A stretch of 62,768 nt of DNA. It comes from Candidatus Poribacteria bacterium. Its GTDB lineage: Bacteria; Poribacteria; WGA-4E; PCPOR2b. Under the pieces are notes generated by a model, which was given only the letters and a program-made list of their open reading frames with translations, did not search any database and was not told the origin of the DNA. The stretch lies in NCBI GenBank assembly GCA_022822005.1, contig JAJECO010000068.1:1-62768 (forward strand), given 5' to 3'. Made by a program: the position numbers and the translations under genes. Of the stretch, positions 34,732 through 43,772 are shown piece after piece. Every line of letters starts with the position of its first letter. Within the stretch, counting starts at the first letter, position 1.

Positions 34732-36369
34732 ATGAAAACACAACATTTTCGTGTCGCTTTTTTCCTGTTAATTTATGCGTCGATTCCACTGACAGCAGGG
34801 GCACAAGTGGTGGCAATCCCCGACCCCAACCTCCGCACTGCCATTGAAACCGCTCTCGGAAAGTCATCAGGTGGCCCGATTACTGTGGTAGAGATGGAAA
34901 CTTTGACCTACCTTGAAGGAGACGACGCTAATATAAGTGATTTGACTGGGCTTGAGTTTGCAATCAACCTGACATGGCTAAGCCTTGGGGACAACTCTAT
35001 ACGGGATATTTCGGCGGTGGCAGGATTGACTAACCTGACAGTGCTATATCTTTGGAACAACGCCCTATCAGACCTTTCGCCTCTGACAGAATTGATCAAT
35101 CTGATAGAGCTAGGTCTTTCGGACAATTCAATATCGGATATTGCGCCTTTAGCGGACTTGACTAACCTGAAATGGCTATATCTTAGCAATAACCCTATAT
35201 CGGATATTGCGCCGCTGACAGGGTTGTCCAACCTAACGGATCTGGATCTTGACGAGAACTCTATATCAGACATTCCGCCTTTGACAGGGTTGACCAGCCT
35301 GATGTCGCTAGATCTTTCGGACAATTCGATATCGGATATTGCGCCGCTGACGGACCTAATTAACATAGGATGGCTGTCTCTTAGGAATAACCCAATATCA
35401 GATATTGCACCGCTGATGGAATTAACCACACTGACAGGACTGTCTCTTAGGTACAACTCGGTATCGAATATTTCACCTTTGGGGAAGCTACGCAATTTAA
35501 CACAGTTATTTCTTACGAGCAACGCTATTTCGGACATTTCGCCGCTGACGGGATTGATTAACCTGATAGATCTAGATCTTGGGGGTAATTCAGTATCTGA
35601 TATTTCGCCGGTGGCAGGATTAATCAATCTGACAGAACTGGATCTCCACGCGAACTCTATATCAGACATATCGCCTCTATCAGGATTGACTAATCTGAAA
35701 TGGCTGTGGCTTGGGGACAACGCGATATCAGACATCTCAGCCTTAGTAACAAACGCGGGGTTGGGAGACGATGACATAGTTGGGCTGCGAAGAAATACCC
35801 TGAACTACCCATCAATCAATACGTACATCCCAGCATTACAGGCGAGAGGTGTTAGCGTACGCGTTGACCACCGCACGGTTACTACAATCCTGAAAATCTC
35901 AGGCGACCAACGCGGTTTTCCTTCTGCGGTGCTGCCGAATCCGTTTGTTGCTGAAGTGCGAGACGAGTATGGTGCTGCCTATGAGGGGGTTCCAGTTACA
36001 TTCGCCATAACTGCCGGGAGCGGCACACTCAGTGTAACGCACGCAACAACCGATGGAACCGGCAGGGCGCGGAGCACGCTCACGCTGGGACCAGATTTGG
36101 GGATACACACGGTCTCTGCGACTGCTGCTGGATGGGTAATTGACGATCCTGTGCTTTTTAGCGTTATCTCCGATACGGAGCCTCCACCAGTTACAACGGA
36201 TGTCAACGGAGACGGGACTGTGAATATCCTCGACTTGGTTTTGGTTGCGTCTGCTTTCGGATCAGAAGGACCGAATCTGGAAACGGATGTTAACGGCGAT
36301 GAAGTGGTCGATGCGGTGGATTTGGTGTGGGTTGCAGACGCGTTTAGGGCTGCAGCAAACGCCCCCTGA
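34732..36369 (+). CDS. Secreted LRR protein with Ig-like and dockerin-like domains, 545 aa
   Basis: A signal peptide (ending near LTAGAQ) is followed by twelve regular 22-residue leucine-rich repeats (about 60-335) of the internalin/SDS22 type: L-x-N-L-x-x-L-x-L-x-x-N-x-[IV]-S-D-[IL]-x-P-L. A Big_1-like Ig domain covers about 370-475. The C-terminus (about 482-535) has two Ca-binding loops, DVNGDGTVNILDLV and DVNGDEVVDAVDLV, which match dockerin type I. The ATG at 34732 is supported by GAAGGGG upstream. It is probably exported and anchored by dockerin-cohesin-like contact, binding proteins or glycans through the LRR. The nearly identical repeats suggest recent expansion. Confidence 0.9.
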   Translation: MKTQHFRVAFFLLIYASIPLTAGAQVVAIPDPNLRTAIETALGKSSGGPITVVEMETLTYLEGDDANISDLTGLEFAINLTWLSLGDNSIRDISAVAGLTNLTVLYLWNNALSDLSPLTELINLIELGLSDNSISDIAPLADLTNLKWLYLSNNPISDIAPLTGLSNLTDLDLDENSISDIPPLTGLTSLMSLDLSDNSISDIAPLTDLINIGWLSLRNNPISDIAPLMELTTLTGLSLRYNSVSNISPLGKLRNLTQLFLTSNAISDISPLTGLINLIDLDLGGNSVSDISPVAGLINLTELDLHANSISDISPLSGLTNLKWLWLGDNAISDISALVTNAGLGDDDIVGLRRNTLNYPSINTYIPALQARGVSVRVDHRTVTTILKISGDQRGFPSAVLPNPFVAEVRDEYGAAYEGVPVTFAITAGSGTLSVTHATTDGTGRARSTLTLGPDLGIHTVSATAAGWVIDDPVLFSVISDTEPPPVTTDVNGDGTVNILDLVLVASAFGSEGPNLETDVNGDEVVDAVDLVWVADAFRAAANAP

Positions 36370-36447
36370 GAGCACTTGCCAACGTTTGAGTTTATTCTAA
36401 TCTCGGTCAACAAATGTAAAGTTCATTCCAACTCAGGAGGAGAACAG

Positions 36448-36936
36448 ATGAATATGCTTCAACAGGTAACTCTCCGTTCGTGTCTGTGGTTCATTAGCCT
36501 TTCAGTTCTTACTATGGGAGTGATCGCTTGTGGTGGTGGTAATGATGACGACGATGATGATAATGATTGGGTCGGCACATGGAGCCTCGCAACCTTTGAT
36601 GGTCAGGCTTTGGAGCAAGTTTTGGAACAGGAATTGGCACCGGAAGGGGTAACTATTTCTATTGTTACCAATAACTGGACCTTTAATAACGATGGGACAT
36701 TGGAAGCGGAGATCGGTTTTAGGCTTGAAAATCAAGGGAACGACTCCGGAATTGCGCTAACAAGTACCATTAGGACAGCGGGCACTTACTCCCTATCTGG
36801 CTCTAACTATACTCTCACACTGGAAGAGATCCCTATAGCATCTCTTAAAGAAAGCACAGGTGCATGGTCGAGAGAAGGGAATATCCTCACACTCAACAGT
36901 GATGATGGTAATAGCATTGCCTTCGAGAAGCAATAA
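36448..36936 (+). CDS. Acidic lipocalin-like lipoprotein, 162 aa
   Basis: The ATG at 36448 follows AGGAGG by 7 bases. The signal sequence ends in the lipobox VIAC, and the mature N-terminus is Gly-rich then a run of six Asp residues, a flexible acidic tether. The body has WVGTWSLATFDG and WTFNNDGTLEAEI strands, then TAGTYSLSGSNYTLTLE and NILTLNSDDGNSIAFEKQ, the repeating pattern of lipocalin-like lipoprotein beta barrels. It is predicted to be an exported lipoprotein binding a hydrophobic ligand. No partner is evident. The next gene begins 58 bp later. Confidence 0.7.
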   Translation: MNMLQQVTLRSCLWFISLSVLTMGVIACGGGNDDDDDDNDWVGTWSLATFDGQALEQVLEQELAPEGVTISIVTNNWTFNNDGTLEAEIGFRLENQGNDSGIALTSTIRTAGTYSLSGSNYTLTLEEIPIASLKESTGAWSREGNILTLNSDDGNSIAFEKQ

Positions 36937-36994
36937 GTCTCCGTTAGTAGATGGTTTACTACTCACTCACCTAACTAGCTTCTTAAATGGAAAT

Positions 36995-38779
36995 ATGCAA
37001 ACGGAAAAATCACTCGACAGTGTTACGCTCACTATCATTAACAACTACCTTGTCAACACCTGCCGTGAAATGGGATTGGCAATGATGAAAACGTCATACT
37101 CCTCCATCTTTAACGAAGGGCTGGATTTCTCCTGCGTTATCTTTGACCGTGATGGCGAGATGGTGGCTTATGCGGAGTTCTGTCCCGCCCAGATCGGCGC
37201 GATTCTCTACACAATGCAGTGGACAATCGCCGAAATAGGGCTGGAGAACTTCAAGCCCGGCGATGTGGTGATGCACAATGACCCCTATCGTGGTGGCTGC
37301 CACATGCCAGAACATACCGTAATCCAAGCGGTTTACCACAACGGCGAGTTATACGGGTTCATCGGCAACATCGCCCACGTTACGGAGATTGGCGGGAAAG
37401 CGGTCGGCGGTTTTGCGGCGGACGCCAAGGAGGTCTATCAGGAGGGGCTCCGATTACCGCCGGTCAAGATTATCCGAGAAGGCAAGCCGGTTGAGGACAT
37501 CTGGAAAATTATCCTCGAAAACCACCGGACACCGCGCACCTCTTGGGGCGATTTCCACGCGATGCTCGGATCCCTTAACGTGGCGGAGCGGCGACTCCAT
37601 GAACTGCTTGACCGTTACGGATTCGATGAGGTGCTCACCGCTGGAAAGCAGCTGACGGACTACTCGGAGGCGCGGATGCGGGCAGAGGTCCGAGACATCC
37701 CTAACGGGGAGTATCAGTTCGACGACTGGATTGAAAACGACGGTGTCGTTCCCGACAAACGGTATCGAATTAACTGTACGGTCATTGTAGAAGACGACAA
37801 CATCCTTTTTGATTATACCGGTTCCAGTCCCCAAGCGCGCGGACCGTGTAACTGTACGTACGGTGTAACGGCATCTGCGACGTTTAACGCAATGCTCAAT
37901 ATCACCGACCAGACCATCCCCCGTAATTCAGGCTGCTACAGACCTATCCAACTAATTGTCCCGCCGGGTACTGTTGTGAACGTGAAACACCCGGGACCGA
38001 GCGTGGGAGGCAACTCCGAGATTCACGAACGGATTGTCGATGTGCTATTCGGTTGTCTATCCGGCGCTGTCCCTGAGCGCGTTGCTGCGGCGACCGGTGC
38101 TAGTTCGTGCAACTTCCTTTTCGGAGGAATCCACCCAGACACGGGGCAATATTACGCGAACTACCACATCGATGGCTGTGGCTGGGGTGGTAAGGCGACG
38201 GGAGACGGAAATCACACGCAGTGCCCAATTAACGGAAATTGCCGAAACACCCCGGTGGAAGTGTTTGAGACACGCTACCCGTGGCTGACGAAAACATATC
38301 GTATTGTCGAGGGGTCGGGCGGACACGGTGAACATCGTGGTGGTTGCGGTAGCGAACGTATCATTGAAGCACTCGCACCGGAAATCACGGTTTCGAGTTT
38401 TATGGACAGGCATGAAACGGGGGCGTGGGGCCTATTTGGCGGGAAAGAAGGGGCGAGCGGCGCGGTACGGATTCGGAAAAATGGCGACGACAACTGGCGG
38501 ACCTTCACCAAAGTTTATGGGACCGCCTCGCCCAATAAATTTGCCGACATTCAGATCCAAACTGGCGATGAAATTAGGATCATGAGTCCGGGAGGCGGTG
38601 GATATGGACCGGCTGAAAAGCGCGATCCAAGCGAGGTTCTGGACGATGTCCGAGAAGGCTTGGTATCCCCCGAAGAAGCGCGGGATATATACGCTGTGGC
38701 ACTTGTTGAGGATGCGGGAGACTGGCATATTGATGAAGACACGACAATCGGCCTTCGACGCGAACGGGAGGTATCCTAA
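36995..38779 (+). CDS. Hydantoinase B / oxoprolinase family subunit (HyuB-like), 594 aa
   Basis: Start chosen at 36995 because family homology begins at MQTEKSLDSVTLTIINNYL; the frame is open further upstream inside the lipoprotein gene. Family motifs: SSIFNEGLDFSCVIFDRDG, MHNDPYRGGCHMPEH, FIGNIAHVTEIGG, NCTYGVTASATFNAM and GGHGEHRGGCGSERI. These subunits, with HyuA-type ATPase subunits, hydrolyse N-methylhydantoin, 5-oxoproline or carboxylate acetone/acetophenone. No HyuA gene is adjacent. The last base of the stop is the first base of the next gene's start (TAATG), so a tiny zinc-finger protein is translationally coupled. The substrate remains open. Confidence 0.88.
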   Translation: MQTEKSLDSVTLTIINNYLVNTCREMGLAMMKTSYSSIFNEGLDFSCVIFDRDGEMVAYAEFCPAQIGAILYTMQWTIAEIGLENFKPGDVVMHNDPYRGGCHMPEHTVIQAVYHNGELYGFIGNIAHVTEIGGKAVGGFAADAKEVYQEGLRLPPVKIIREGKPVEDIWKIILENHRTPRTSWGDFHAMLGSLNVAERRLHELLDRYGFDEVLTAGKQLTDYSEARMRAEVRDIPNGEYQFDDWIENDGVVPDKRYRINCTVIVEDDNILFDYTGSSPQARGPCNCTYGVTASATFNAMLNITDQTIPRNSGCYRPIQLIVPPGTVVNVKHPGPSVGGNSEIHERIVDVLFGCLSGAVPERVAAATGASSCNFLFGGIHPDTGQYYANYHIDGCGWGGKATGDGNHTQCPINGNCRNTPVEVFETRYPWLTKTYRIVEGSGGHGEHRGGCGSERIIEALAPEITVSSFMDRHETGAWGLFGGKEGASGAVRIRKNGDDNWRTFTKVYGTASPNKFADIQIQTGDEIRIMSPGGGGYGPAEKRDPSEVLDDVREGLVSPEEARDIYAVALVEDAGDWHIDEDTTIGLRREREVS

Positions 38780-38991
38780 TGGCTCAGTGGGAACCGATTT
38801 CTGATGCACTATACGCCACACAAATCCACCACTGCGATCTCTGCGGAAAGATGTTGGTCAGGCGCCTATGGCATGTGGAGTATGAGGGGAAATTGCTGGA
38901 ATTTTGCGATGCGCGATGCGAACGTACGTGGTTTGACTACTGGTTACCCCGCTACGGCAAGACACACGGCTTTTCCAATGATGGAGATTGA
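38779..38991 (+). CDS. Small TRASH/YHS-like zinc-finger protein, 70 aa, coupled to HyuB
   Basis: Four cysteines in the spacing C-x2-C-x22-C-x3-C (HHCDLCGKML, FCDARCERTWFDYW) define a treble-clef TRASH/YHS-like metal-binding finger. A WH.EYEG..L strand lies between the pairs. Its ATG overlaps the upstream stop by one base. Acetone- and acetophenone-carboxylase complexes have a small zinc-binding gamma subunit next to HyuA/HyuB-type subunits; this 70-aa protein could be an analogous small subunit or a metallochaperone. That link is by context and size only, as no sequence match was tested. Confidence 0.65.
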   Translation: MAQWEPISDALYATQIHHCDLCGKMLVRRLWHVEYEGKLLEFCDARCERTWFDYWLPRYGKTHGFSNDGD

Positions 38992-39030
38992 GAATTACGC
39001 GCAAATATATCTAAGGGATGGTACATTTTC

Positions 39031-39056
39031 GTGGGAGGGCAAGATGCCCCGCCCAC
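39031..39056. repeat. GGGCAAGATGCCC-family palindrome
   Basis: An inverted repeat with outer arms GTGGG and CCCAC and an inner GGGCA-AGA-TGCCC hairpin. It is 40 bp downstream of the zinc-finger gene and could act as a transcription end or RNA-stability element. A related element ends the window (62752-62768), and a degenerate one is near 25015. Confidence 0.65.
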
Positions 39057-39108
39057 CGGCTTACGCATCCCAGTACAGTTGACTGCGCAACTCTCAGACT
39101 ATTAAGGA

Positions 39109-40593
39109 TCATCGACGCATTTCAGACAGGATGTATCTCGCTTTTGCTTTCGAGAGATTGTAGGATTGCCACGGGTTCTCGGAACTTAGTTCTGACCTTT
39201 TTTCACGCAGAAATACCGCCAGTTGCTTTGCAGCTGTATCTGCACCCAAGGTGTAGCTCAGACGGATTAATTCAGGTATCGCGTCGTAGGACAACTCTTG
39301 CAAATATTCAAGATCAATCTTGCCGGTTTGGATATATCTGTCAATGTTTTTCCGTGCGACAATTGTGTCGACATTGATATAGTTTAGGATGGTATAGGCA
39401 AGCAGCGCAGCAATCGCAAAGGCTTTGAGCAAAGGGAATTCCCTCCGCCAGAGCTTGTAAAGGGTAAGCATAAACAGCACAAAAAGCAAGCCGATAAATG
39501 TGTGGGCGAAAATCCGTGCGTAGGTGTAGCCGTACGCTTCCTCGTACAACTTCAGTCGCAAGTGTGCGGAATAGAGCATAATCGCGGTGCAAAGTACGAG
39601 CAGACAGCGTAGCACAAGAACTAAATGATCTAACTTTCCGTCATTTTTTGTGACGTGCAGACCTATCAGCAAGATACTTAAGTTAATGACAGTAACTACA
39701 ATTAACTCCGAAAAACCCCGTCTCGCGTATTCTGCGTAAGTGTAATCAGGGATAGAACGAATCACTTCCTCACCACCAAAAAGGTATGTGAACTGAATTG
39801 CACAGAACAGAATGTAGACGGCGTTTACCATCACCAGAACCGTAACAATGATCGTAGCGTCCGAGCCCCCTGTACCTCTGCCCACCGGTACGGACCCTCC
39901 CTCCACCTCTGCTTTTAATACAACGGCCAAATAACCAAACAGCAACAGTGTGATAATCCCAATAACTCCCACATGCTCGGCGAGAGGAATAGAACCAATA
40001 GATTCTAAGGTCTTGAGAATAGTAACCATAACATTTTGAAAAACCGTATCTGCCTCCGCAAGTAATGCAATCACAATAACCAAGAGAGGCGCAGAGATTA
40101 CCAAACCAAGGAAGATGCCTCTGAAAGTCTTACGCTTTTCCGGTGCAATTCTGTACGCGACCTTCGCCAGTGAAATAGCTTCGAAGAATACCTTGGGAGC
40201 ATTGTCAAAAATTTGACGGAGTAATCTTCCTATAAAACGGCTGACGCATCGCACGCTAGACCACTCATATCCATAAACAAGCAGTGTCGTCTGAACAAGC
40301 AGGAGCAGTGGAATCAGGACAAAATTGCGGACAAGCAACACCGGGTTTGAATGGATGGCAAACGCAGCCGAGAGCAATAAAATAGGGATAAACAGAAACC
40401 AACCAAAGTCAATTTGGAACGAAACCTGTCTGCGTGAAGCAACCCAGAATAAACAGTAGAAAACGACCACAAACAACGGATATGAAATCCCGATCGCCTT
40501 TCCATAAAACAAGTAGTCAAAAATGATCCCTGCTACGAGCGCGAGTATTGCAAATAATCGAATTTCTCGCGCTGTGATGTTTGTGCATCCCAT
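39109..40593 (-). CDS. DUF4173/DUF4153-like polytopic membrane protein, 494 aa
   Basis: About 10-12 hydrophobic helices. The signature segment YTYAEYARRGFSELIVVTVINL (about 286-307) is typical of DUF4173-type proteins, preceded by FQNVMVTILKTL and followed by LRLKLYEEAYGYTYARIFAH. The C-terminal 60 residues are soluble, with an ARKNIDRYIQTGKIDLEYLQELSYDAIPEL segment that is conserved in the family as a helical tail. Function unknown; members are often associated with sensor or adhesin genes. It is alone on the minus strand and convergent with the zinc-finger gene. Confidence 0.75.
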   Translation of the reverse strand: MGCTNITAREIRLFAILALVAGIIFDYLFYGKAIGISYPLFVVVFYCLFWVASRRQVSFQIDFGWFLFIPILLLSAAFAIHSNPVLLVRNFVLIPLLLLVQTTLLVYGYEWSSVRCVSRFIGRLLRQIFDNAPKVFFEAISLAKVAYRIAPEKRKTFRGIFLGLVISAPLLVIVIALLAEADTVFQNVMVTILKTLESIGSIPLAEHVGVIGIITLLLFGYLAVVLKAEVEGGSVPVGRGTGGSDATIIVTVLVMVNAVYILFCAIQFTYLFGGEEVIRSIPDYTYAEYARRGFSELIVVTVINLSILLIGLHVTKNDGKLDHLVLVLRCLLVLCTAIMLYSAHLRLKLYEEAYGYTYARIFAHTFIGLLFVLFMLTLYKLWRREFPLLKAFAIAALLAYTILNYINVDTIVARKNIDRYIQTGKIDLEYLQELSYDAIPELIRLSYTLGADTAAKQLAVFLREKRSELSSENPWQSYNLSKAKARYILSEMRR

Positions 40594-40689
40594 GCTTTGC
40601 CCTCACTATTCATCATTTTATAAAGAAATAAACCGCCAATTGGTTACATCAACCGCATAAGCTACGTCGTACATAACGGGTAAAGACCA

Positions 40690-40722
40690 AATCTTACTTA
40701 TTACTCGTTACGCATTATCTTC
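40690..40722. repeat. Degenerate AATGCGTAACGAGTAATA repeat
   Basis: The minus strand reads AAGATAATGCGTAACGAGTAATAAGTAAG. Similar stretches are near 21612-21662 (both orientations) and 52743-52760 (ATAATGCGTAATAGG). These look like remnants of a common interspersed repeat; their function is unknown. Confidence 0.4.
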
Positions 40723-40783
40723 TCGGTGTCGCTCGATGAGATCAGGGGGCAAAGCAATCTGCGCTAAAGAAGTCTATAACTAC

Positions 40784-41770
40784 CTACCAAGTCAACACAG
40801 CCCCCAACGATTTGTCCCGTTCATCGCGCAGCAGACGGTAAGCTTCTCCCGCTTCTGTATAAGGCACTCGGTGTGTGATCAAACGACTCACGTCGATTTC
40901 ATCTCGCTCAATCATTTTCAAAATCTGACGCCGGTTATATTGCTGTGTCCAAGGAAATGCAGGCGTCGCAACCGTTGGACACTTCGGCTGGTGACACCCA
41001 ACTAAGGTGAGTTCCTTCAGATGGAAGTCCATAAAATCCACCTCGATCTTTCGGTGCCAGATCGACCCCAATGCCATAATTCGCCCTCCGATCCGCGCCA
41101 TATCAAACGCAATCGGCAGAAGCTCTGGATAACCGGAAGCCTCAATGGTCACGTCCAATCCACGTCCTTCGGTGATGCTCTGAACTTCGGCTGAAAGATC
41201 ACAGCGGTTCGGATTTAGGGCATGCGTCGCGCCCGAAGCCTTTGCTACTTCCAGCCGAGGATCACTCAGATCTATTGCAACAAGGACCTCAGCCCCCGTT
41301 CGGGATGCGAGTTGCAGTGCTAGTTGACCGACGAGTCCCATCCCGGTGATGCAGGCGAATTCGCCAAGTTCAATCCGTGCCTTTCGGACGCCGTGCATAG
41401 AGACGCTTCCGAGGACGCCAAAGGTGCCGTCCTCAAACGACACAGTCTCCGGCAGCTTCGCTAACGACTGTGGTGCAGCAGACACAGTTACGTGGCTTGC
41501 GTGGCGTCCCAGTGACAGTACACGGTCATCCACTTCATACCCTTCCACCCCTTCACCGATTGCGATAATCCGCCCAGTGTTGGAGTAGCCGGGGGTGAAA
41601 TCCTCTGTCCGTCCCTGCTCTTGCGTCCCGAGTTCGGTTCCCGCACTAATTAGTGTACATACCGTCTCGACCAGTACTTCACCCTTTCCGGGAGCACGAA
41701 CCTCAGTCGTTTTTGTTCCAACACTATTATCTGGTCTGACAACAACCTGTGTACCCGTTTGTACCATCAT
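40784..41770 (-). CDS. Zinc-independent MDR-family dehydrogenase/reductase, 328 aa
   Basis: A medium-chain dehydrogenase fold: N-terminal GroES-like domain (1-130) and a Rossmann domain with GMGLVGQLALQLASR near 143-157. The catalytic-zinc pattern is not intact: CTLISAGTEL replaces the usual Cys-Gly-Thr-Asp region, there is no GHE motif, and the structural four-Cys lobe is missing. The closest pattern I know is the bi-domain oxidoreductase/BchC-like branch. It probably uses NAD(P)H to act on a sugar or alcohol. GGAGG precedes two consecutive ATGs; the first is given, the second (41767) has better spacing. Confidence 0.8.
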   Translation of the reverse strand: MMVQTGTQVVVRPDNSVGTKTTEVRAPGKGEVLVETVCTLISAGTELGTQEQGRTEDFTPGYSNTGRIIAIGEGVEGYEVDDRVLSLGRHASHVTVSAAPQSLAKLPETVSFEDGTFGVLGSVSMHGVRKARIELGEFACITGMGLVGQLALQLASRTGAEVLVAIDLSDPRLEVAKASGATHALNPNRCDLSAEVQSITEGRGLDVTIEASGYPELLPIAFDMARIGGRIMALGSIWHRKIEVDFMDFHLKELTLVGCHQPKCPTVATPAFPWTQQYNRRQILKMIERDEIDVSRLITHRVPYTEAGEAYRLLRDERDKSLGAVLTW

Positions 41771-42354
41771 AGTCCTCCGTGCAAATGTAATGCCACTCGT
41801 GTGTAGAAATGGTTTAAGTTATTCTTTGGAGCCTCAGCGAGGCACATGCGTATAGAAAAGCAACATATAGTGTGTGTTACGTAATACGTGAAGCGGAGAA
41901 ACAGTTTTAAGACTGATTTCTTGGGCGGACAACTCTGCGTTCCGCTCATTTCTATTGCTCCAGAGAAGAGCGGTGTCGATGAAATTCTGTATAATGCCAT
42001 TTCTGAATGATTTTGTTCCAACACATTATGACAGGGGTGGGGTGAGACGGGCAATGAATTGCCCTACTACGAACCCAAGCGTGTAACTGATAACCGGCTT
42101 AACAAAGCGTCATGCTTTATCAGAATTGGTATAAGATTCCCCAAATCATCGACAACAGAGCGGATGGACACCCTCCCAATAATCGAACCTACTTCATAGC
42201 AATGGTGAGGGTTCACAACACTTTTTGTATCAGGATATGCGATTTCGGCGTTCTTACAGTGGATTCGCGATATCACCCGTATTCACACCAATGTGAAGAA
42301 TTCCCATTTGCTTTAACAATATAAAATAGCCTTTAACAGAAATGAGGCAATATT
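41771..42354. other. Gene-poor stretch with a GGGCAAT palindrome
   Basis: This 584-bp gap contains a perfect GGGCAAT-GA-ATTGCCC palindrome at 42049-42064, followed by CTACTACGAA, and a TACGTAATACGTGAAG stretch near 41878. Short open frames on both strands lack domain patterns and ribosome-binding sites, so none is called. Confidence 0.5.
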
Positions 42355-42945
42355 ATGCTATATCTCAACTCAGTTGCAAATGTTGCATCCACCAAAACAT
42401 CGAAAAAATACGCAATCTGTTACGAAAAAATTCCCGCTATGCAGAATATACCAGAACTGGCACCATCAAAGGAGTTGCTCGCACGGTGGGAATCCAAAGA
42501 AATTGATTGGAAAGCGTTTCGCAAACAATTCACGGGAGAGTTGAAGGCAGAATCTCGCGAGCAGAAGAGCCGACTTAAGGAGCTAATGGGATACAGTTTG
42601 GCAAATGATGTCACCCTTCATTCGCCAGAATCGAATGGCGAGCAGACGTATCGCGCCGTTTTGGAAGAGGTCATTAACGAGATCTGGCAACGAGAAGGAC
42701 GCACAGATCGGGCGCTCAATCTCGCAGGAGAACCGGTCGAGGCACCCCATCTACCCGTGACAGATCGGGAGCAGATGAAGCAGATTGCCTCAGAATGCGA
42801 GTCTTTTTCCTCTATGCATTCAGATACTTCGCCCAAAACATGTCAGCGGTGTAAACATCTCGATCAACATGTATTTATGTGCCCAACAACGGATCAGGTC
42901 GTCGTAGATTATAAGTGGGCAACCCCCGTCCGGATCGGCGTTTAA
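42355..42945 (+). CDS. DUF488-like protein with C-terminal Cys motif, 196 aa
   Basis: The mid-section is DUF488-like: LAPSKELLARWESKEIDWKAF at about 36-56, then a charged helix and a VTLHSPE strand where the family has a T-L-L-C motif, followed by a RAVLEEVINEIW helix. The N-terminal strand matches a ribose-phosphate-like entry. The last third is different: CQRCKHLDQHVFMC contains a short Cys pattern that may bind metal. Function is unknown. GAGG lies 8 bases upstream of the ATG. The stop and the stop of the next, convergent gene share one palindromic TTAA. Confidence 0.6.
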   Translation: MLYLNSVANVASTKTSKKYAICYEKIPAMQNIPELAPSKELLARWESKEIDWKAFRKQFTGELKAESREQKSRLKELMGYSLANDVTLHSPESNGEQTYRAVLEEVINEIWQREGRTDRALNLAGEPVEAPHLPVTDREQMKQIASECESFSSMHSDTSPKTCQRCKHLDQHVFMCPTTDQVVVDYKWATPVRIGV

Positions 42946-43679
42946 GCTTGATACGCACGAACTGTATTGAGGAATTCCTGCACCTCGGGTGGCACGAGGT
43001 GATCTACCGAATTTCCTGCCTGAATCTGCGCACGGATGTCCGTTGACGATATTTCTGCAAAAAAGCCTGGAAGCTCAATCAGATCGATACGGTCCGCGTA
43101 ACACCGGTAGTCTGGCACTTCTATTACCTGTCTCACAGCTTTCGCGTCATAGTCTTGGCGGTTAGCGACAATGAACCGACATTGGTCAAAAAGGGCTTCC
43201 AATGCACCGTGTAAATCGGTATAATACTTCGGATCGAAAAGGCGAATGAAGGTATCGTAGCCGACAATAAATGAAAAGCGTGTACCGGGAGGGTATACCG
43301 GCTTTAACGCTCCGATCTTCTCGATGTATTTGCCATGGCTGCTAGCGGCAACAGAAAAGTCCTTGCGGTTGGCTGCATAGAGTTTGAGCATCAGTAGGCG
43401 ATCTGCAAGAGAAAGACCGAATACACCCTTATCAACGTTTGCCCTTGCCAAGATTAGTAAAATCTCATCAAGGTGGTACTTTTCTTGTGCCGCCTTGATC
43501 ATTTCGATGTGGGCAACAGTGAGCGGGTTAAAAGATCCGGAAAAGATACCGAGTTTCCTGCCACCCGTCCTGATATGTTGGCAAGCGCGGTAAACCCAGC
43601 CAACTTGGGGTTCGCCGTTAGGATCTAGCTGATCGACAAGCATTTCCAGACGACGAGTCTCCTCAAAATGTTCGGACAT
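42942..43679 (-). CDS. NadD-like nucleotidyltransferase (cytidylyltransferase fold), 245 aa
   Basis: The fold signature GSFNPLTVAH (48-57) and ISSTDIR (near 212) are the HxGH-type and ISSTxxR motifs of nicotinate/nicotinamide-mononucleotide adenylyltransferases. A central SFIVGYDTFIRLFDPKYY strand supports this. The enzyme would adenylylate NaMN or a similar nucleotide. It carries about 40 extra N-terminal residues before the usual start, and GSFNPLT replaces the more common GGTFDPxHxGH. It may therefore be a divergent NMN-type enzyme rather than the main NadD. Its 3' end overlaps the DUF488-like gene by 4 bp. Confidence 0.75.
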   Translation of the reverse strand: MSEHFEETRRLEMLVDQLDPNGEPQVGWVYRACQHIRTGGRKLGIFSGSFNPLTVAHIEMIKAAQEKYHLDEILLILARANVDKGVFGLSLADRLLMLKLYAANRKDFSVAASSHGKYIEKIGALKPVYPPGTRFSFIVGYDTFIRLFDPKYYTDLHGALEALFDQCRFIVANRQDYDAKAVRQVIEVPDYRCYADRIDLIELPGFFAEISSTDIRAQIQAGNSVDHLVPPEVQEFLNTVRAYQA

Positions 43680-43772
43680 CCGACTGCCTCCCTAAACCAG
43701 ACTCCTCCGTAAGCCAACCTCTATCCATCAAAAACCACTGTAGTTCGTTATAGTTTTAGGGTAGCACTACCA

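Noticed and set aside
34908-35777. Long minus-strand open frame inside the LRR gene
   Set aside because: It is antisense to the 22-residue repeats; the repeat periodicity keeps the opposite frame open.
42112-42324. Plus-strand frame of 70 codons in a gene-poor region
   Set aside because: No ribosome-binding site, no domain pattern and odd composition.
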